NCBI GenBank assembly: GCA_028871555.1
Contig: JAGWNA010000010.1
Location: forward strand, 1-64,000
Source: Lysobacteraceae bacterium
GTDB taxonomy: Bacteria > Pseudomonadota > Gammaproteobacteria > Xanthomonadales > Rhodanobacteraceae
DNA: 64,000 nucleotides
Direction of reading: 5' to 3'
In this document: positions 7,730-15,932 of the stretch, one piece after another
Layout: every line of letters begins with the position of its first letter
Numbering within the stretch: the stretch's first letter is position 1
Position numbers and translations under genes: made by a program
Notes under the pieces: generated by a model
What the model saw: only the letters and a program-made list of their open reading frames with translations
Told to the model about the DNA's origin: nothing
Databases searched by the model: none

Positions 7730-10060
7730 ATGCCGATGCTTGCCAGGATTGTTGCTCCACTGCGCCGCCGCTGGCGGATCGCGGCGGTCATGCTGCTGTG
7801 TACGTCCGCCGGCATGGTCCAGGCGCAGTACGCGGCGAACGACTCCGCTGCCGACCCACCCAGCCGTGTGGCGCGCCTGTCCTACATGGAGGGGGATCTC
7901 GGCTTCCTGCCGGCCGGTGCCAGAGACTGGAGCGACGCCAGCATCAACCGCCCGCTGACCACCGGCGACCGGCTGTCCAGCGGCCGGGACTCCCGCGCCG
8001 AACTGGAACTGGGTGGCGGCACGCTGCGCATCGCCGGCCGGACCGATTTCGGCCTGCTCGACCTGAATGATCAAATCGTCCAGGTCGAACTGACCCAGGG
8101 CACGCTCAGCCTGACCGTGCGCCACCTCGACGGGAACCAGAGCTACGAGATCGACACTCCGACCGTGGCCCTGGTCGTCGACCAGCCGGGCACGTTCCGG
8201 GTGGACGCCGGGGACGACGGCCGCGGCACCCGGATCACCGCGTTCGATGGCGACGCCACCGTCTACGGGGAAAACAGCGCCCAATTCGGCATCCACCCCG
8301 GCCGCAGCTATCGCTTCGACGATTCCAGCCTGGCCTCGGTAACCATCAGCGACATCAGCGGCGAGGACGCCTTCGACGCCTGGAGCCGCGAACGCGACAG
8401 CCGCTACGCGCAGTCGACCACCCGCCAGTACGTATCCGACGACGTGATCGGCTATCAGGATCTGGACCGGTACGGCGACTGGCAGACCACCAGCGACTAT
8501 GGCGCGGTGTGGTTTCCCAGCGACGAAGACAGCGACTGGGCACCGTACCGCGACGGCCACTGGGCGTACATCGCGCCGTGGGGCTGGACCTGGGTGGACG
8601 ATGCGCCGTGGGGCTTCGCGCCTTATCACTACGGTCGCTGGGTGTATCTGCACGGCGACTGGGGCTGGGTCCCGGGACCGATCGTGATGCGTCCGGTCTA
8701 TGCGCCGGCGCTGGTCGCGTTTGTCGGCGGCGGCGGCTGGTCGGTCGGCATCGGCATCGGCCCGGTAGGCTGGTTCCCGCTCGGCCCGGGCGAGATCTAC
8801 AACCCGTGGTACCGCGCCAGCCGCGGTTACTACACCGAGGTCAACATCACCAATATCCGCGAGGGCCGCTGGCACCACCGCCGCGAAATCATCGGCGACA
8901 TCGACGAGCACTACAACCACTACCGCGAGGATCGGCCGATGCGTGGCGAACACTACGCCAATCGCGATGCACCGCGCGGTTTCACCGCCGTGCCCGGTGC
9001 CGCCTTTGCCGGCGGCCGGCATGTGCAGCGCGACCTGCTTCGCGTCGACCGGCGGGAACTCGCGGCCGCACCGGTGTTGCCGCGGGGCGCCAATCTGCGG
9101 CCCGCCCCGATCGGGCAAACAGCGTCGCGCAGCCTGCATGCACGGTCGCTGCCGGCCGGCGGTTTCCGCCGCGACGTGGTGGCTCGCCACGTGCCGCCGG
9201 GGCAACCGCTGAATCGCCAGGGCCCCGCCGCCGGCTACCCGACCGGACCGCAGCGCGCGGGCATGCCTCCCGCCAACGTCCGGCTACTGGGCAGCGAGCG
9301 TGGCGCACGTCCGCCAGGGATAGGGCGGATCGGCAGTATGCGGGACACGCCCGCCAGGCAGCGGCCCGGATCCGGCATGCGAGCCGGCTCATCGTACGAC
9401 TTCCCGCGCACCACGAATGCCGCCGCACCGGCCGCGGTGACCCGCGACACTCTTGCCGAGCCTCGCTCCGGCGAACTGCCCTCGGCACGCTTTGCGCATC
9501 CGCCGGCAACGGACACCCCCGTTGGGGACCGACGTGTGAACCGCAATGCCGCGGTACTGCCGCCGACCCCGACTTACCGACGCCAGCCGATACCCCGGGA
9601 GGGCGCCGGCAATTTCCCCGACGGTTACCCGCAACGCCGTGACAACCGCAGCGAACCGACACTGCCGGCGGTGCCGCAGATCCAGCGCGCCACGCCGGTC
9701 AGTCCGCCGATGCCGATCGCCGCCGACCGTGGCGCCCAACGCCTGGTGGGGCGCCCCACAAGGCGAAACGACCTGCCGGAACCAGCTGCGCCAGCCGGCT
9801 ACAGCACCGGCTCGCGGCGTTTCGAGCCGCGCGCCGACAACACGCGGCGTTTCGAGCCCCGTACGCAACCGCTCCCGCAGTCCGAACCGCCGCGCCAGAT
9901 CGGACAGCCCCGGCAACAACCATCGCCACCGGCGATGCCGCACTACCAGCCGCCGCCAGCACGACCCGAAATGGCCCGCCCGCAACAGCGTGCGGTCACC
10001 CCGCAACCAGCCGCGACACCGCGTCCGCGCCCACCCGAGAAGGACGAGCGACACCAGTGA
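7730..10060 (+). CDS. Exported FecR-domain/DUF6600 protein with long Pro/Arg-rich tail
   Basis: A 776-residue exported protein. The ATG at 7730 is preferred to one 10 codons upstream because GGAG lies at 7720-7723 at good spacing. Residues 1 to about 33 form a signal peptide ending VQAQ. About 45-190 form a FecR-like beta domain (PLTTGDRLSSGRDSRAELELG ... DTPTVALVVDQPGTFRV). About 240-330 form a Trp/Tyr/Asp-rich DUF6600 region (YGDWQ, WAPYRDGHWAY, GWTWVDDAPWGFAPYHYGRW). From about 430 to the end it is Pro/Arg/Gln-rich, without hydrophobic clusters, and likely disordered. FecR-domain proteins of this kind are periplasmic or surface proteins with no assigned reaction. It stands alone; tRNA-Gly is divergent upstream. 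A 8-bp hairpin (10048-10071) spans its stop codon. Confidence 0.8.
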   Translation: MPMLARIVAPLRRRWRIAAVMLLCTSAGMVQAQYAANDSAADPPSRVARLSYMEGDLGFLPAGARDWSDASINRPLTTGDRLSSGRDSRAELELGGGTLRIAGRTDFGLLDLNDQIVQVELTQGTLSLTVRHLDGNQSYEIDTPTVALVVDQPGTFRVDAGDDGRGTRITAFDGDATVYGENSAQFGIHPGRSYRFDDSSLASVTISDISGEDAFDAWSRERDSRYAQSTTRQYVSDDVIGYQDLDRYGDWQTTSDYGAVWFPSDEDSDWAPYRDGHWAYIAPWGWTWVDDAPWGFAPYHYGRWVYLHGDWGWVPGPIVMRPVYAPALVAFVGGGGWSVGIGIGPVGWFPLGPGEIYNPWYRASRGYYTEVNITNIREGRWHHRREIIGDIDEHYNHYREDRPMRGEHYANRDAPRGFTAVPGAAFAGGRHVQRDLLRVDRRELAAAPVLPRGANLRPAPIGQTASRSLHARSLPAGGFRRDVVARHVPPGQPLNRQGPAAGYPTGPQRAGMPPANVRLLGSERGARPPGIGRIGSMRDTPARQRPGSGMRAGSSYDFPRTTNAAAPAAVTRDTLAEPRSGELPSARFAHPPATDTPVGDRRVNRNAAVLPPTPTYRRQPIPREGAGNFPDGYPQRRDNRSEPTLPAVPQIQRATPVSPPMPIAADRGAQRLVGRPTRRNDLPEPAAPAGYSTGSRRFEPRADNTRRFEPRTQPLPQSEPPRQIGQPRQQPSPPAMPHYQPPPARPEMARPQQRAVTPQPAATPRPRPPEKDERHQ

Positions 10061-10150
10061 CACGGTGTCGCCAGCGTGCGGCGCGGACGGCACCCTTGCC
10101 CGCAAGCGATCCCGGAAACGGCCAAGTCTTCTAGACTTGTCGGCCCTCCC

Positions 10151-10178
10151 GCCGCTCCCCGGCATGCCGGGGAGCGGC
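10151..10178. repeat. Perfect 28-bp palindrome upstream of trmB
   Basis: The 28 bases from GCCGCTCCCC to GGGGAGCGGC are a perfect palindrome centred on GGCATGCC, ending 17 bases before the trmB start codon. No T-run follows, so it is not a standard terminator. It could act as a hairpin in the trmB leader or mark the end of the preceding transcript. Confidence 0.6.
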
Positions 10179-10195
10179 AGTCACCAGGATCCCGC

Positions 10196-10909
10196 ATGAG
10201 CGACACCTCCGATCACGACGACGGCAACCCGCCCGCTTCCCTGCGCCGCATCCGCAGCTTCGTGCTGCGCGAAGGCCGCATGACGCCGGCCCAGCAGCGC
10301 GCGTTCGACGCCCACTGGTCGCGGTACGGCGTGGAATATCGCGGCATGCCGCATGACTTCGCCGCAAGCTTCGGCCGTCAGGCACCGCTGGTAATGGAAA
10401 TCGGTTTCGGCAATGGCGAAGCACTGGCCTGGGCCAGCGAGCACGACCCGGCGCGCGACTTCATCGGGGTCGAGGTGCACGGGCCAGGGGTCGGCCGGCT
10501 GATGAACGCACTGGCGACACGCGAGGCGAACAACGTGCGGCTCTACCGGCATGACGCGGTGGAGGTGCTGCAGCATGAAATCGCCCCCGGCGCACTGGCC
10601 GAAGTGCGCATCTGGTTTCCCGACCCCTGGCACAAGAAACGCCACAACAAGCGCCGGCTGATCCAGAGCGAATTCGTCGCCCTGCTGGCATCGCGCATGG
10701 CGACGGACGGCCTGCTGCACCTGGCCACCGACTGGCGGGACTACGCAGAGCACATGCTCGCGGTGATGGAAGCGGCACCGGACTGGCGCAACCAGCTAGG
10801 CCCCGGCCGGTATGCCGAAAAGCCGCACTGGCGCATCGAAACGCATTTCGAACGGCGCGGCCTCAAGCTGGGGCACGGAGTTTGGGACTTGTTGTATCGG
10901 AGGGTTTGA
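10196..10909 (+). CDS. trmB: tRNA (guanine-N7-)-methyltransferase
   Basis: SAM-dependent methyltransferase that makes m7G at position 46 in the variable loop of many tRNAs. The 237-residue length fits the family. Visible motifs are the SAM-binding loop [23 protein letters not shown] with the acidic residue that binds the SAM ribose, the signature [15 protein letters not shown], and [12 protein letters not shown]. The ATG at 10196 is preceded by AGGA at correct spacing; an upstream in-frame ATG would translate through the palindrome into unrelated sequence. The enzyme acts alone as a monomer in bacteria. The gene is followed by a repeat-rich gap, so it is probably the last gene of its transcript. 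Confidence 0.96.
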   Translation: MSDTSDHDDGNPPASLRRIRSFVLREGRMTPAQQRAFDAHWSRYGVEYRGMPHDFAASFGRQAPLVMEIGFGNGEALAWASEHDPARDFIGVEVHGPGVGRLMNALATREANNVRLYRHDAVEVLQHEIAPGALAEVRIWFPDPWHKKRHNKRRLIQSEFVALLASRMATDGLLHLATDWRDYAEHMLAVMEAAPDWRNQLGPGRYAEKPHWRIETHFERRGLKLGHGVWDLLYRRV

Positions 10910-10914
10910 GCGAA

Positions 10915-11046
10915 GAGCTTCGCCCCCCAACCTCACCCCGGCAAGCCAGGGGGAGGAGCAAAAGCCGGTGCTCCCATGCCGCCGTGTCGTGCCCCCTCCC
11001 CAACTGGCAGGGGAGGGGCCGGGCTGGGGTGGGCGCGCTCTTGGGG
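10915..11046. repeat. C-rich intergenic repeat with hairpin
   Basis: The trmB-permease gap contains alternating C-rich and G-rich runs. The clearest part is a 9-bp stem CCCCTCCCC (10993-11001) and GGGGAGGGG (11010-11018) with an 8-base loop. A second, imperfect copy (CCCCGGCAAGCCAGGGGG) lies near 10936-10953. C-rich 'CCCTCCCC-GGCAGGGGAGGG' elements are common between genes in this order; this one probably ends the trmB transcript. No gene is seen between 10910 and 11183. Confidence 0.55.
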
Positions 11047-11183
11047 GCGCCCTTGATTCACCAGCAGTCAGGCTGGCCCGCTTATACTTGCGCGATCCAG
11101 ACAGGGACGAATTGACGCAGCGTGAAGCTCCCACTGCCCGTGCGCATCCATCGTTGCCAGCCGCCCTCACGGGACGCCGGCTA

Positions 11184-13025
11184 GTGGGACTTTCGCTTAC
11201 ACCCGAAATGATCCTGGTACTCGGGCTGGTGGGTTTCACCATGCTCATGCTGGTGCTCGAGTGGATCCGGGCCGACATGGTGGCGCTGCTGGTGGTGGTG
11301 ACGATCGGCCTGACCGGGCTGATTCCCTCCGACCGCGTGTTCAACGGCTTCGCCGGCAACGCGGTGATCGCGATCATGGCGATCATGATCATGGGCGAAG
11401 GGCTCGATCGCGCCGGCGTGCTCAACCTCACCGCGCATTTCGTGATGCGCATGGCGCGCGGCGTGGAGTCGCGGCTGGGCGTGGTGATCAACCTGGTCAC
11501 CAGCCTGTTCAGCGCGGTGATCCCAAGCCAGGCGCTGGCCGCCCTGATGATCCCGGTCAGCAGCCGCCTGTCTGCGCGCACCGGCGTGCCGCTGTCGCGG
11601 CTGCTGCTGCCGATGGCGTTTTGCATCCTCACCGCCACCAACACCACGCTGATCGCCAACTCGCCGCTGATCGTGCTGAACGACCTGATCGCCAGCGCCA
11701 ACGTGAACCTGCCGCCGGGCGCGCACACGATTCCGAAATTCGGCTTGTTCAGCGTGACGCCGATCGGCCTGACCCTGGCCCTGATCGGCGTGCTGTATTT
11801 CTATCTGTTCGGCCGCAAACTGCTGCCCGGCAACGAGGACGAAGGGCAGAAAGTAACGCCCGGTCGCACCGAGAGTTACTTCGCCGAAACCTACGGCATC
11901 GGCGGCGAGACCGCCGAACTCACCGTCACCGCGGAAAGCCCGCTGGTCGGCATGAGCATCGGCGAGGCCGAGCAATTGCATGACGCACCGCTGATCCTGG
12001 CCATCAAGAGCGGCAACGACGCGCGCATGGCGCCGCCGGTCGATCACGTGATCTGGGTCGGCTCGGTGCTCGGCGTGCTCGGCCCACGCGAACAGTTGAA
12101 CAAGTTTGCCAACAACCAGCTGTGCCGGCTGTCCACGCAAATGCGCCAGCTCGCCGAGCTGTTCAACCCGACCCGGGCCGGCATTTCCGAAGTGGTGATC
12201 CCGCCCAGCTCGCGCTTCATCAAGCACACCATCGGCGAACTGCGCCTGCGCAAGCGTTTCGGCATTTCGGTGCTGGCGGTGACCCGCGGCGACCAGGTGT
12301 TCCGCGACGACGTGCGCGGAGTCAGCCTGCGCGCCGGCGACACCGTCGTGCTGCACAGCCACTGGCGCGACCTGGCGCTGGCGGCGGAAGACAAGGATCT
12401 GGTCGTCGTCACCGACATCCCCAAGGATGAGCAGCGCCCCGGCAAGATCTGGCAGGCGGTCGGTTTCTTCGTGATGGCCAAGGGCCTGGCGCTGTTCACC
12501 AACCTCGACCTGTCGGTGGCGATGATGACCGGTGCCGTGGCCATGCTGCTGACCGGTGTGCTGAGCATGGACGAGGCGTACAAGGCGATCAACTGGAAGA
12601 CCATTTTCGTCACTGCCTGCCTGATCCCGCTGGGTTGGTCGATGGACTCCACCGGCACCGCCGCGTGGATCGCGCAGGAGGTGCTGCAGAATCTGGGCAG
12701 CGCGGCGCCGTGGGTGCTGCAACTGTGTCTGGCCGTGCTCACCCTGCTGTTTTCGCAGGTCATGTCGAACGTCGGCGCCACCGTGATGATGGTGCCGATC
12801 GCGATCAGCGTGGCGATCGCCACCGGCGGCAACCCGTCGGCCTATGCGCTGATCGTGGCGGTCTCGTCGTCCAACACGTTCCTGCTCAGTTCCGGTCACC
12901 CGGCGCTGATGATGATCACCGGCCCCGGCGGCTACCACAGCAGGGATTTCCTGCGTGTGGGCGTTCCGCTGACCCTGCTGATTCTGGTGGTCACGCTGAT
13001 CGCGATCAACCTGATGTTCCACTGA
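11184..13025 (+). CDS. SLC13/DASS-family permease with two RCK_C domains
   Basis: Multi-pass inner-membrane anion or dicarboxylate transporter of about 613 residues. The N-terminal membrane block (about 8-210) contains IAIMAIMIMGEGLDRAG and the helical-hairpin motif ATNTTLIANSPLIVLND. Two cytoplasmic TrkA_C/RCK_C domains follow (about 235-310, LVGMSIGEAEQLHDAPLIL; and about 325-400, FIKHTIGELRLRKRFGISV). The second membrane block ends with SSNTFLLSSGHPALMMITGPGGY. This arrangement is typical of bacterial SLC13 members annotated as sodium/sulfate or citrate transporters; the substrate cannot be told. The start is uncertain: GTG at 11184 or ATG at 11208, neither with a strong ribosome binding site. 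The longer open frame back into trmB is not credible coding. Confidence 0.85.
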   Translation: MGLSLTPEMILVLGLVGFTMLMLVLEWIRADMVALLVVVTIGLTGLIPSDRVFNGFAGNAVIAIMAIMIMGEGLDRAGVLNLTAHFVMRMARGVESRLGVVINLVTSLFSAVIPSQALAALMIPVSSRLSARTGVPLSRLLLPMAFCILTATNTTLIANSPLIVLNDLIASANVNLPPGAHTIPKFGLFSVTPIGLTLALIGVLYFYLFGRKLLPGNEDEGQKVTPGRTESYFAETYGIGGETAELTVTAESPLVGMSIGEAEQLHDAPLILAIKSGNDARMAPPVDHVIWVGSVLGVLGPREQLNKFANNQLCRLSTQMRQLAELFNPTRAGISEVVIPPSSRFIKHTIGELRLRKRFGISVLAVTRGDQVFRDDVRGVSLRAGDTVVLHSHWRDLALAAEDKDLVVVTDIPKDEQRPGKIWQAVGFFVMAKGLALFTNLDLSVAMMTGAVAMLLTGVLSMDEAYKAINWKTIFVTACLIPLGWSMDSTGTAAWIAQEVLQNLGSAAPWVLQLCLAVLTLLFSQVMSNVGATVMMVPIAISVAIATGGNPSAYALIVAVSSSNTFLLSSGHPALMMITGPGGYHSRDFLRVGVPLTLLILVVTLIAINLMFH

Positions 13026-13149
13026 CCACCCGGCAGCCGGCAGAACTTCGCGGCCACCGGACCGGCGATCGATCCACTCGCGGCAGGATCACGGGACAAT
13101 CCGTCCGGAATCCCGCATCGAGCAGCACCGAACCAGTTGCAAACGCCGA

Positions 13150-13515
13150 TCAGGCATGCCCCGCCAGATGGACCGCGCCATCGGCCACCCGCAACGCCAC
13201 CGCGCGCAGATGTTCCCCGCGGCAAGGCCCGCCGATGCACAGGCCGTCGATCTGTTTGAAGACGGCCCCGTGCACGGCGCAGATCAGCGTGTCGCTCTTG
13301 AGCAGGAACCTGCCCGGCGCATAGTCCAGCCGGCTTCCGGCGTGCGGACACATATTGAGAAAACCCTGCACCTGCTCGCCGTGCCGCAGCACGATCAGGC
13401 TGGTCCGCTCCGGCATGCCACCGTCGACTGCAAGCGTCACATCGAGGGCCGTGGCAGCGCCATCGGGAATTTCCTCCAGTCTGCACAGCGGCCGGATCGC
13501 CCGGACTGTATCCAT
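13150..13515 (-). CDS. Rieske [2Fe-2S] ferredoxin-like protein
   Basis: A 121-residue soluble Rieske-domain protein. Cluster ligands are visible as CPHAG (Cys56, His58) and CAVHGAVF (Cys79, His82). The rest is the compact Rieske beta fold with no transmembrane helix, resembling NirD-like or dioxygenase-type ferredoxins that pass electrons to an oxygenase or reductase. The ATG at 13515 is chosen because GAGG precedes it and the domain begins soon after. An upstream ATG at 13599 would overlap the divergent neighbour and add a Cys-containing segment of unlikely coding character. No partner oxygenase is adjacent, so the acceptor is unknown. It converges with the permease gene. Confidence 0.88.
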   Translation of the reverse strand: MDTVRAIRPLCRLEEIPDGAATALDVTLAVDGGMPERTSLIVLRHGEQVQGFLNMCPHAGSRLDYAPGRFLLKSDTLICAVHGAVFKQIDGLCIGGPCRGEHLRAVALRVADGAVHLAGHA

Positions 13516-13593
13516 CGGCACTTGCCTCGCGGGCCGCGAGGCCCCATGGTTGCATTCGCAAGCCATTGATTTTAGCACACGGGTTTTTAACGA

Positions 13594-13872
13594 ATGCACC
13601 TCCCCCTGCCTCCCAGGCGTCGCTCACGCCACCCGCTGGTACGCGCCCTGTCGCTGTTGCTCGGGTTGATCCTGGCCGGCCTGCTGCTGATGTTCGGGTT
13701 GCTGGTGGCCGCCGCGCTGATGATCGGTGCGGCCCTCTCGCTGGCCGTACGCCGTTGGAAGCGCCGCCATGCTCCGGCGAACGTTGCCCGGACGCAGTCC
13801 GCCCGCCAGCCGGATGTGCTGGAAGGCGAGTTCGTGGTGATCAGCCAGCGGAATCGCCCGGTCGCGCACTGA
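13594..13872 (+). CDS. Small membrane protein of unknown function
   Basis: A 92-residue protein with an Arg/Pro-rich N-terminus, one long hydrophobic stretch (about residues 20-51, LSLLLGLILAGLLLMFGLLVAAALMIG region, long enough for one or two helices), then a basic cytoplasmic-type segment RRWKRRHAP and a short polar tail ending VLEGEFVVISQRNRPVAH. Similar short proteins occur in related genomes, but I do not recognise a named family. It is divergent from the Rieske gene and lies 67 bases ahead of the Ada-like gene on the same strand, so they may share a transcript. Confidence 0.6.
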   Translation: MHLPLPPRRRSRHPLVRALSLLLGLILAGLLLMFGLLVAAALMIGAALSLAVRRWKRRHAPANVARTQSARQPDVLEGEFVVISQRNRPVAH

Positions 13873-13939
13873 GCGCACGATCCGGATGGCCGGCATCGGC
13901 CGGTCGTTGCATGCTGTGGGCATTGTCGCGGATGCCGCC

Positions 13940-14836
13940 ATGAACGCTCGCAAACAACCTGTCGAAACCACCCTGGAACAGATCCGTCGGCAGATCGAAT
14001 GCGCCGACCAGGCGCCGACGCTGCTTGCCCTGGCACAGGCGGCCTGTCTCAGCCCCGGCCACCTGCAGCGCGCGTTCCGCCGCCGCTACGGCATGAGCCC
14101 GGCCGAATACCACCGCGCCCGCCGCTTCGGTCAGTTGAAGGTGGCGCTGCGCGATGGCGCCGACGTGACAACCGCCGTGTACGGAGCCGGTTTCGGTTCC
14201 GGCAGCCGCGTCTACGAGCACAGCGACCGCCTGCTCGGCATGACCCCGGCCAGCTATCGCGCCGGCGGTGCCGGCGCCAGCATCCGCTATACCACCACCG
14301 GCACCGTGCTGGGCCGGCTGCTGGTCGCCACCACCGCGCGCGGCATCTGCGCGGTGACGCTGGGCGACGACGATGCGGAACTGGAGGCCCGCCTGGCCGG
14401 CGAATTTCCGCGCGCCGCGCGCGAACGCGTGGACAACGGCCGCGAGGAATGGCTCGACGCGGTGATCGCGCGGATTGCGCATGAACTGGGCTGGAGCGAC
14501 GTGGCCACGCCCGCGCTGCCGCCGCTGGATGTCGCCGCCACCGCGTTCCAGTGGCGCGTGTGGAATGCGCTGACCCGGATTGCCCCGGGAACCACCAGGA
14601 GTTACGGCGAGCTCGCCGCGGAACTGGGCAAGCCGCAGGCCGCACGGGCGATCGGCCGTGCCTGCGGCAGCAACCGGCTGGCGCTGATCGTGCCGTGCCA
14701 TCGCATCGTGCGCGAAGACGGCTCGCCCGGCGGCTGGCGCTGGGGGGTGGAACGCAAGCGTCAGCTGCTGGACCGCGAGCAACGGCAGGCCGCGGGTGGA
14801 ACCGCCCTGGGCCGTCCCGCCTGCCCCCCGGCTTGA
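13940..14836 (+). CDS. Ada-like AraC regulator fused to O6-alkylguanine-DNA alkyltransferase
   Basis: A 298-residue two-domain protein. Residues about 8-108 are an AraC-type helix-turn-helix domain (LAQAACLSPGHLQRAFRRRYGMSPAEYHRARR). Residues about 113-290 are an alkyltransferase with acceptor Cys253 in VPCHRIVRE, the helix-turn-helix AAELGKPQAARAIGRACGSN, and the N-terminal Ada-like fold. It removes methyl groups from O6-methylguanine by irreversible transfer to Cys253. Compared with E. coli Ada it lacks the N-terminal zinc domain that repairs phosphotriesters and switches Ada into an activator, so it may repair without the classical adaptive switch. The ATG at 13940 gives the usual start; an upstream ATG at 13886 adds 18 residues. 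alkA/alkB are not adjacent. Confidence 0.88.
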   Translation: MNARKQPVETTLEQIRRQIECADQAPTLLALAQAACLSPGHLQRAFRRRYGMSPAEYHRARRFGQLKVALRDGADVTTAVYGAGFGSGSRVYEHSDRLLGMTPASYRAGGAGASIRYTTTGTVLGRLLVATTARGICAVTLGDDDAELEARLAGEFPRAARERVDNGREEWLDAVIARIAHELGWSDVATPALPPLDVAATAFQWRVWNALTRIAPGTTRSYGELAAELGKPQAARAIGRACGSNRLALIVPCHRIVREDGSPGGWRWGVERKRQLLDREQRQAAGGTALGRPACPPA

Positions 14837-14959
14837 ACCCTGCTCAAGCCAGCCTCGAGAAACAATCGCTGTTGCCCCGACTGCGCGCATCCTATCGTCG
14901 ATCTTTGCGTAAACTATTGCCTGCATCGCCCTCACGATGTTCCCCCCGGATACCCCGCC

Positions 14960-15877
14960 ATGAACGACACGACCGCCGCCGTTGCCGGCACGCCAGCGCG
15001 CGTGCTGGATGATCCGCGCCTGCTCATCCCGCTGGCGCTGTTCGCGCTGTACGTGATCTGGGGCTCGACTTATCTGGGCATACGCTTCGCGCTGCAGAGC
15101 TACCCGCCGTTCCTGCTCGCAGGCGTGCGCTTCCTGTGCGCCGGCGTGCTGTTCTACGGCTTCCTGCGCTGGCGCGGGCTTGCCCCGCCGACCGGGCTGC
15201 AATGGCGCAACGCGGCGGTCACCGGCGTGCTGCTGCTGGGCTTCGGCAACGGGCTGGTGTGCTTTGCCGAACAACGCGTGAATTCCGGCATTGCCGCCGT
15301 GGCGGTGGCCAGCATGCCGTTGTTCGCCGCGCTGTTTTCCGGGCTGTACGGCCATTGGCCGACGCGGCGTGAAGCGATCGGCCTGCTGATCGGCTTTGCC
15401 GGCGTGGTCGTGCTGAACCTGGGCAGCGGCCTGTCCGGTTCGCGGCTGGGCGCGATCGCACTGCTGGCCGCCGCCGCGTGCTGGGCGTTCGGTTCGGTCT
15501 GGAGCAAGCATCAGGACATGCCGGCCGGTCCGATGAACACCGCCGCGCAGATGCTGTGCGCCAGCGTGGCGCTGCTCGCGGCGGGTTTCGGCAGCGGCGA
15601 GCGCCTGCCGGCCCATCCCACCGTGCGTGCCACCGTGGCCGTGGCCTACCTGGCCGTGTTCGGCTCGCTGATCGCCTTCAGTGCCTACCTCTATGTGCTC
15701 AGGCATGCGCGGCCGGCGCTGGCCACCAGCTATGCCTATGTGAATCCGCCGGTGGCCGTGCTGTTCGGCGTGCTGCTGGCCGGCGAACACGTCGGCCCGT
15801 ACGACCTCGCCGGCATGGCGGTGATCCTGCTCGGCGTGGTGGCGATCACGCTGGCACGGCAGAAGCGTCCGGCGTGA
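14960..15877 (+). CDS. EamA/DMT-family transporter (YedA-like)
   Basis: Inner-membrane drug/metabolite transporter of 305 residues with ten predicted helices in two EamA repeats. Characteristic segments are LYVIWGSTYLGIRFALQSYPPF at the first helix, AGVRFLCAGVLFY, NSGIAAVAVASMPLFAALFSG near the end of repeat one, and ATSYAYVNPPVAVLFGVLLAGE near the end of repeat two. YedA-like members export amino acids or small metabolites; the substrate is not known. It lies downstream of the Ada-like gene with a 123-bp gap and converges on the ABC operon. Confidence 0.9.
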   Translation: MNDTTAAVAGTPARVLDDPRLLIPLALFALYVIWGSTYLGIRFALQSYPPFLLAGVRFLCAGVLFYGFLRWRGLAPPTGLQWRNAAVTGVLLLGFGNGLVCFAEQRVNSGIAAVAVASMPLFAALFSGLYGHWPTRREAIGLLIGFAGVVVLNLGSGLSGSRLGAIALLAAAACWAFGSVWSKHQDMPAGPMNTAAQMLCASVALLAAGFGSGERLPAHPTVRATVAVAYLAVFGSLIAFSAYLYVLRHARPALATSYAYVNPPVAVLFGVLLAGEHVGPYDLAGMAVILLGVVAITLARQKRPA

Positions 15878-15932
15878 ACCGCGTCTCCCGTGAGGTGCGC
15901 GGCTGCCGCGCATCTCACGGCCCGACAGGCTG

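Noticed and set aside
7433-9205. Minus-strand ORF of 590 codons opposite the FecR/DUF6600 gene
   Set aside because: It overlaps tRNA-Gly at one end, lacks a recognisable domain, and the plus strand has a signal peptide, FecR features and a ribosome binding site.
10812-11183. Upstream extension of the SLC13 permease frame
   Set aside because: It overlaps the end of trmB and runs through the C-rich repeat; the translated part has no homology pattern and the membrane domain begins after 11184.
11181-13022. Minus-strand ORF of 613 codons opposite the SLC13 permease
   Set aside because: Its composition (His, Gln, Arg, Asp) is that of an antisense transmembrane gene; there is no domain.
13841-15913. 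Minus-strand ORF of 690 codons across the Ada-like and EamA genes
   Set aside because: It spans two real genes on the other strand and an intergenic gap, with His/Gln/Arg-rich low-complexity translation.
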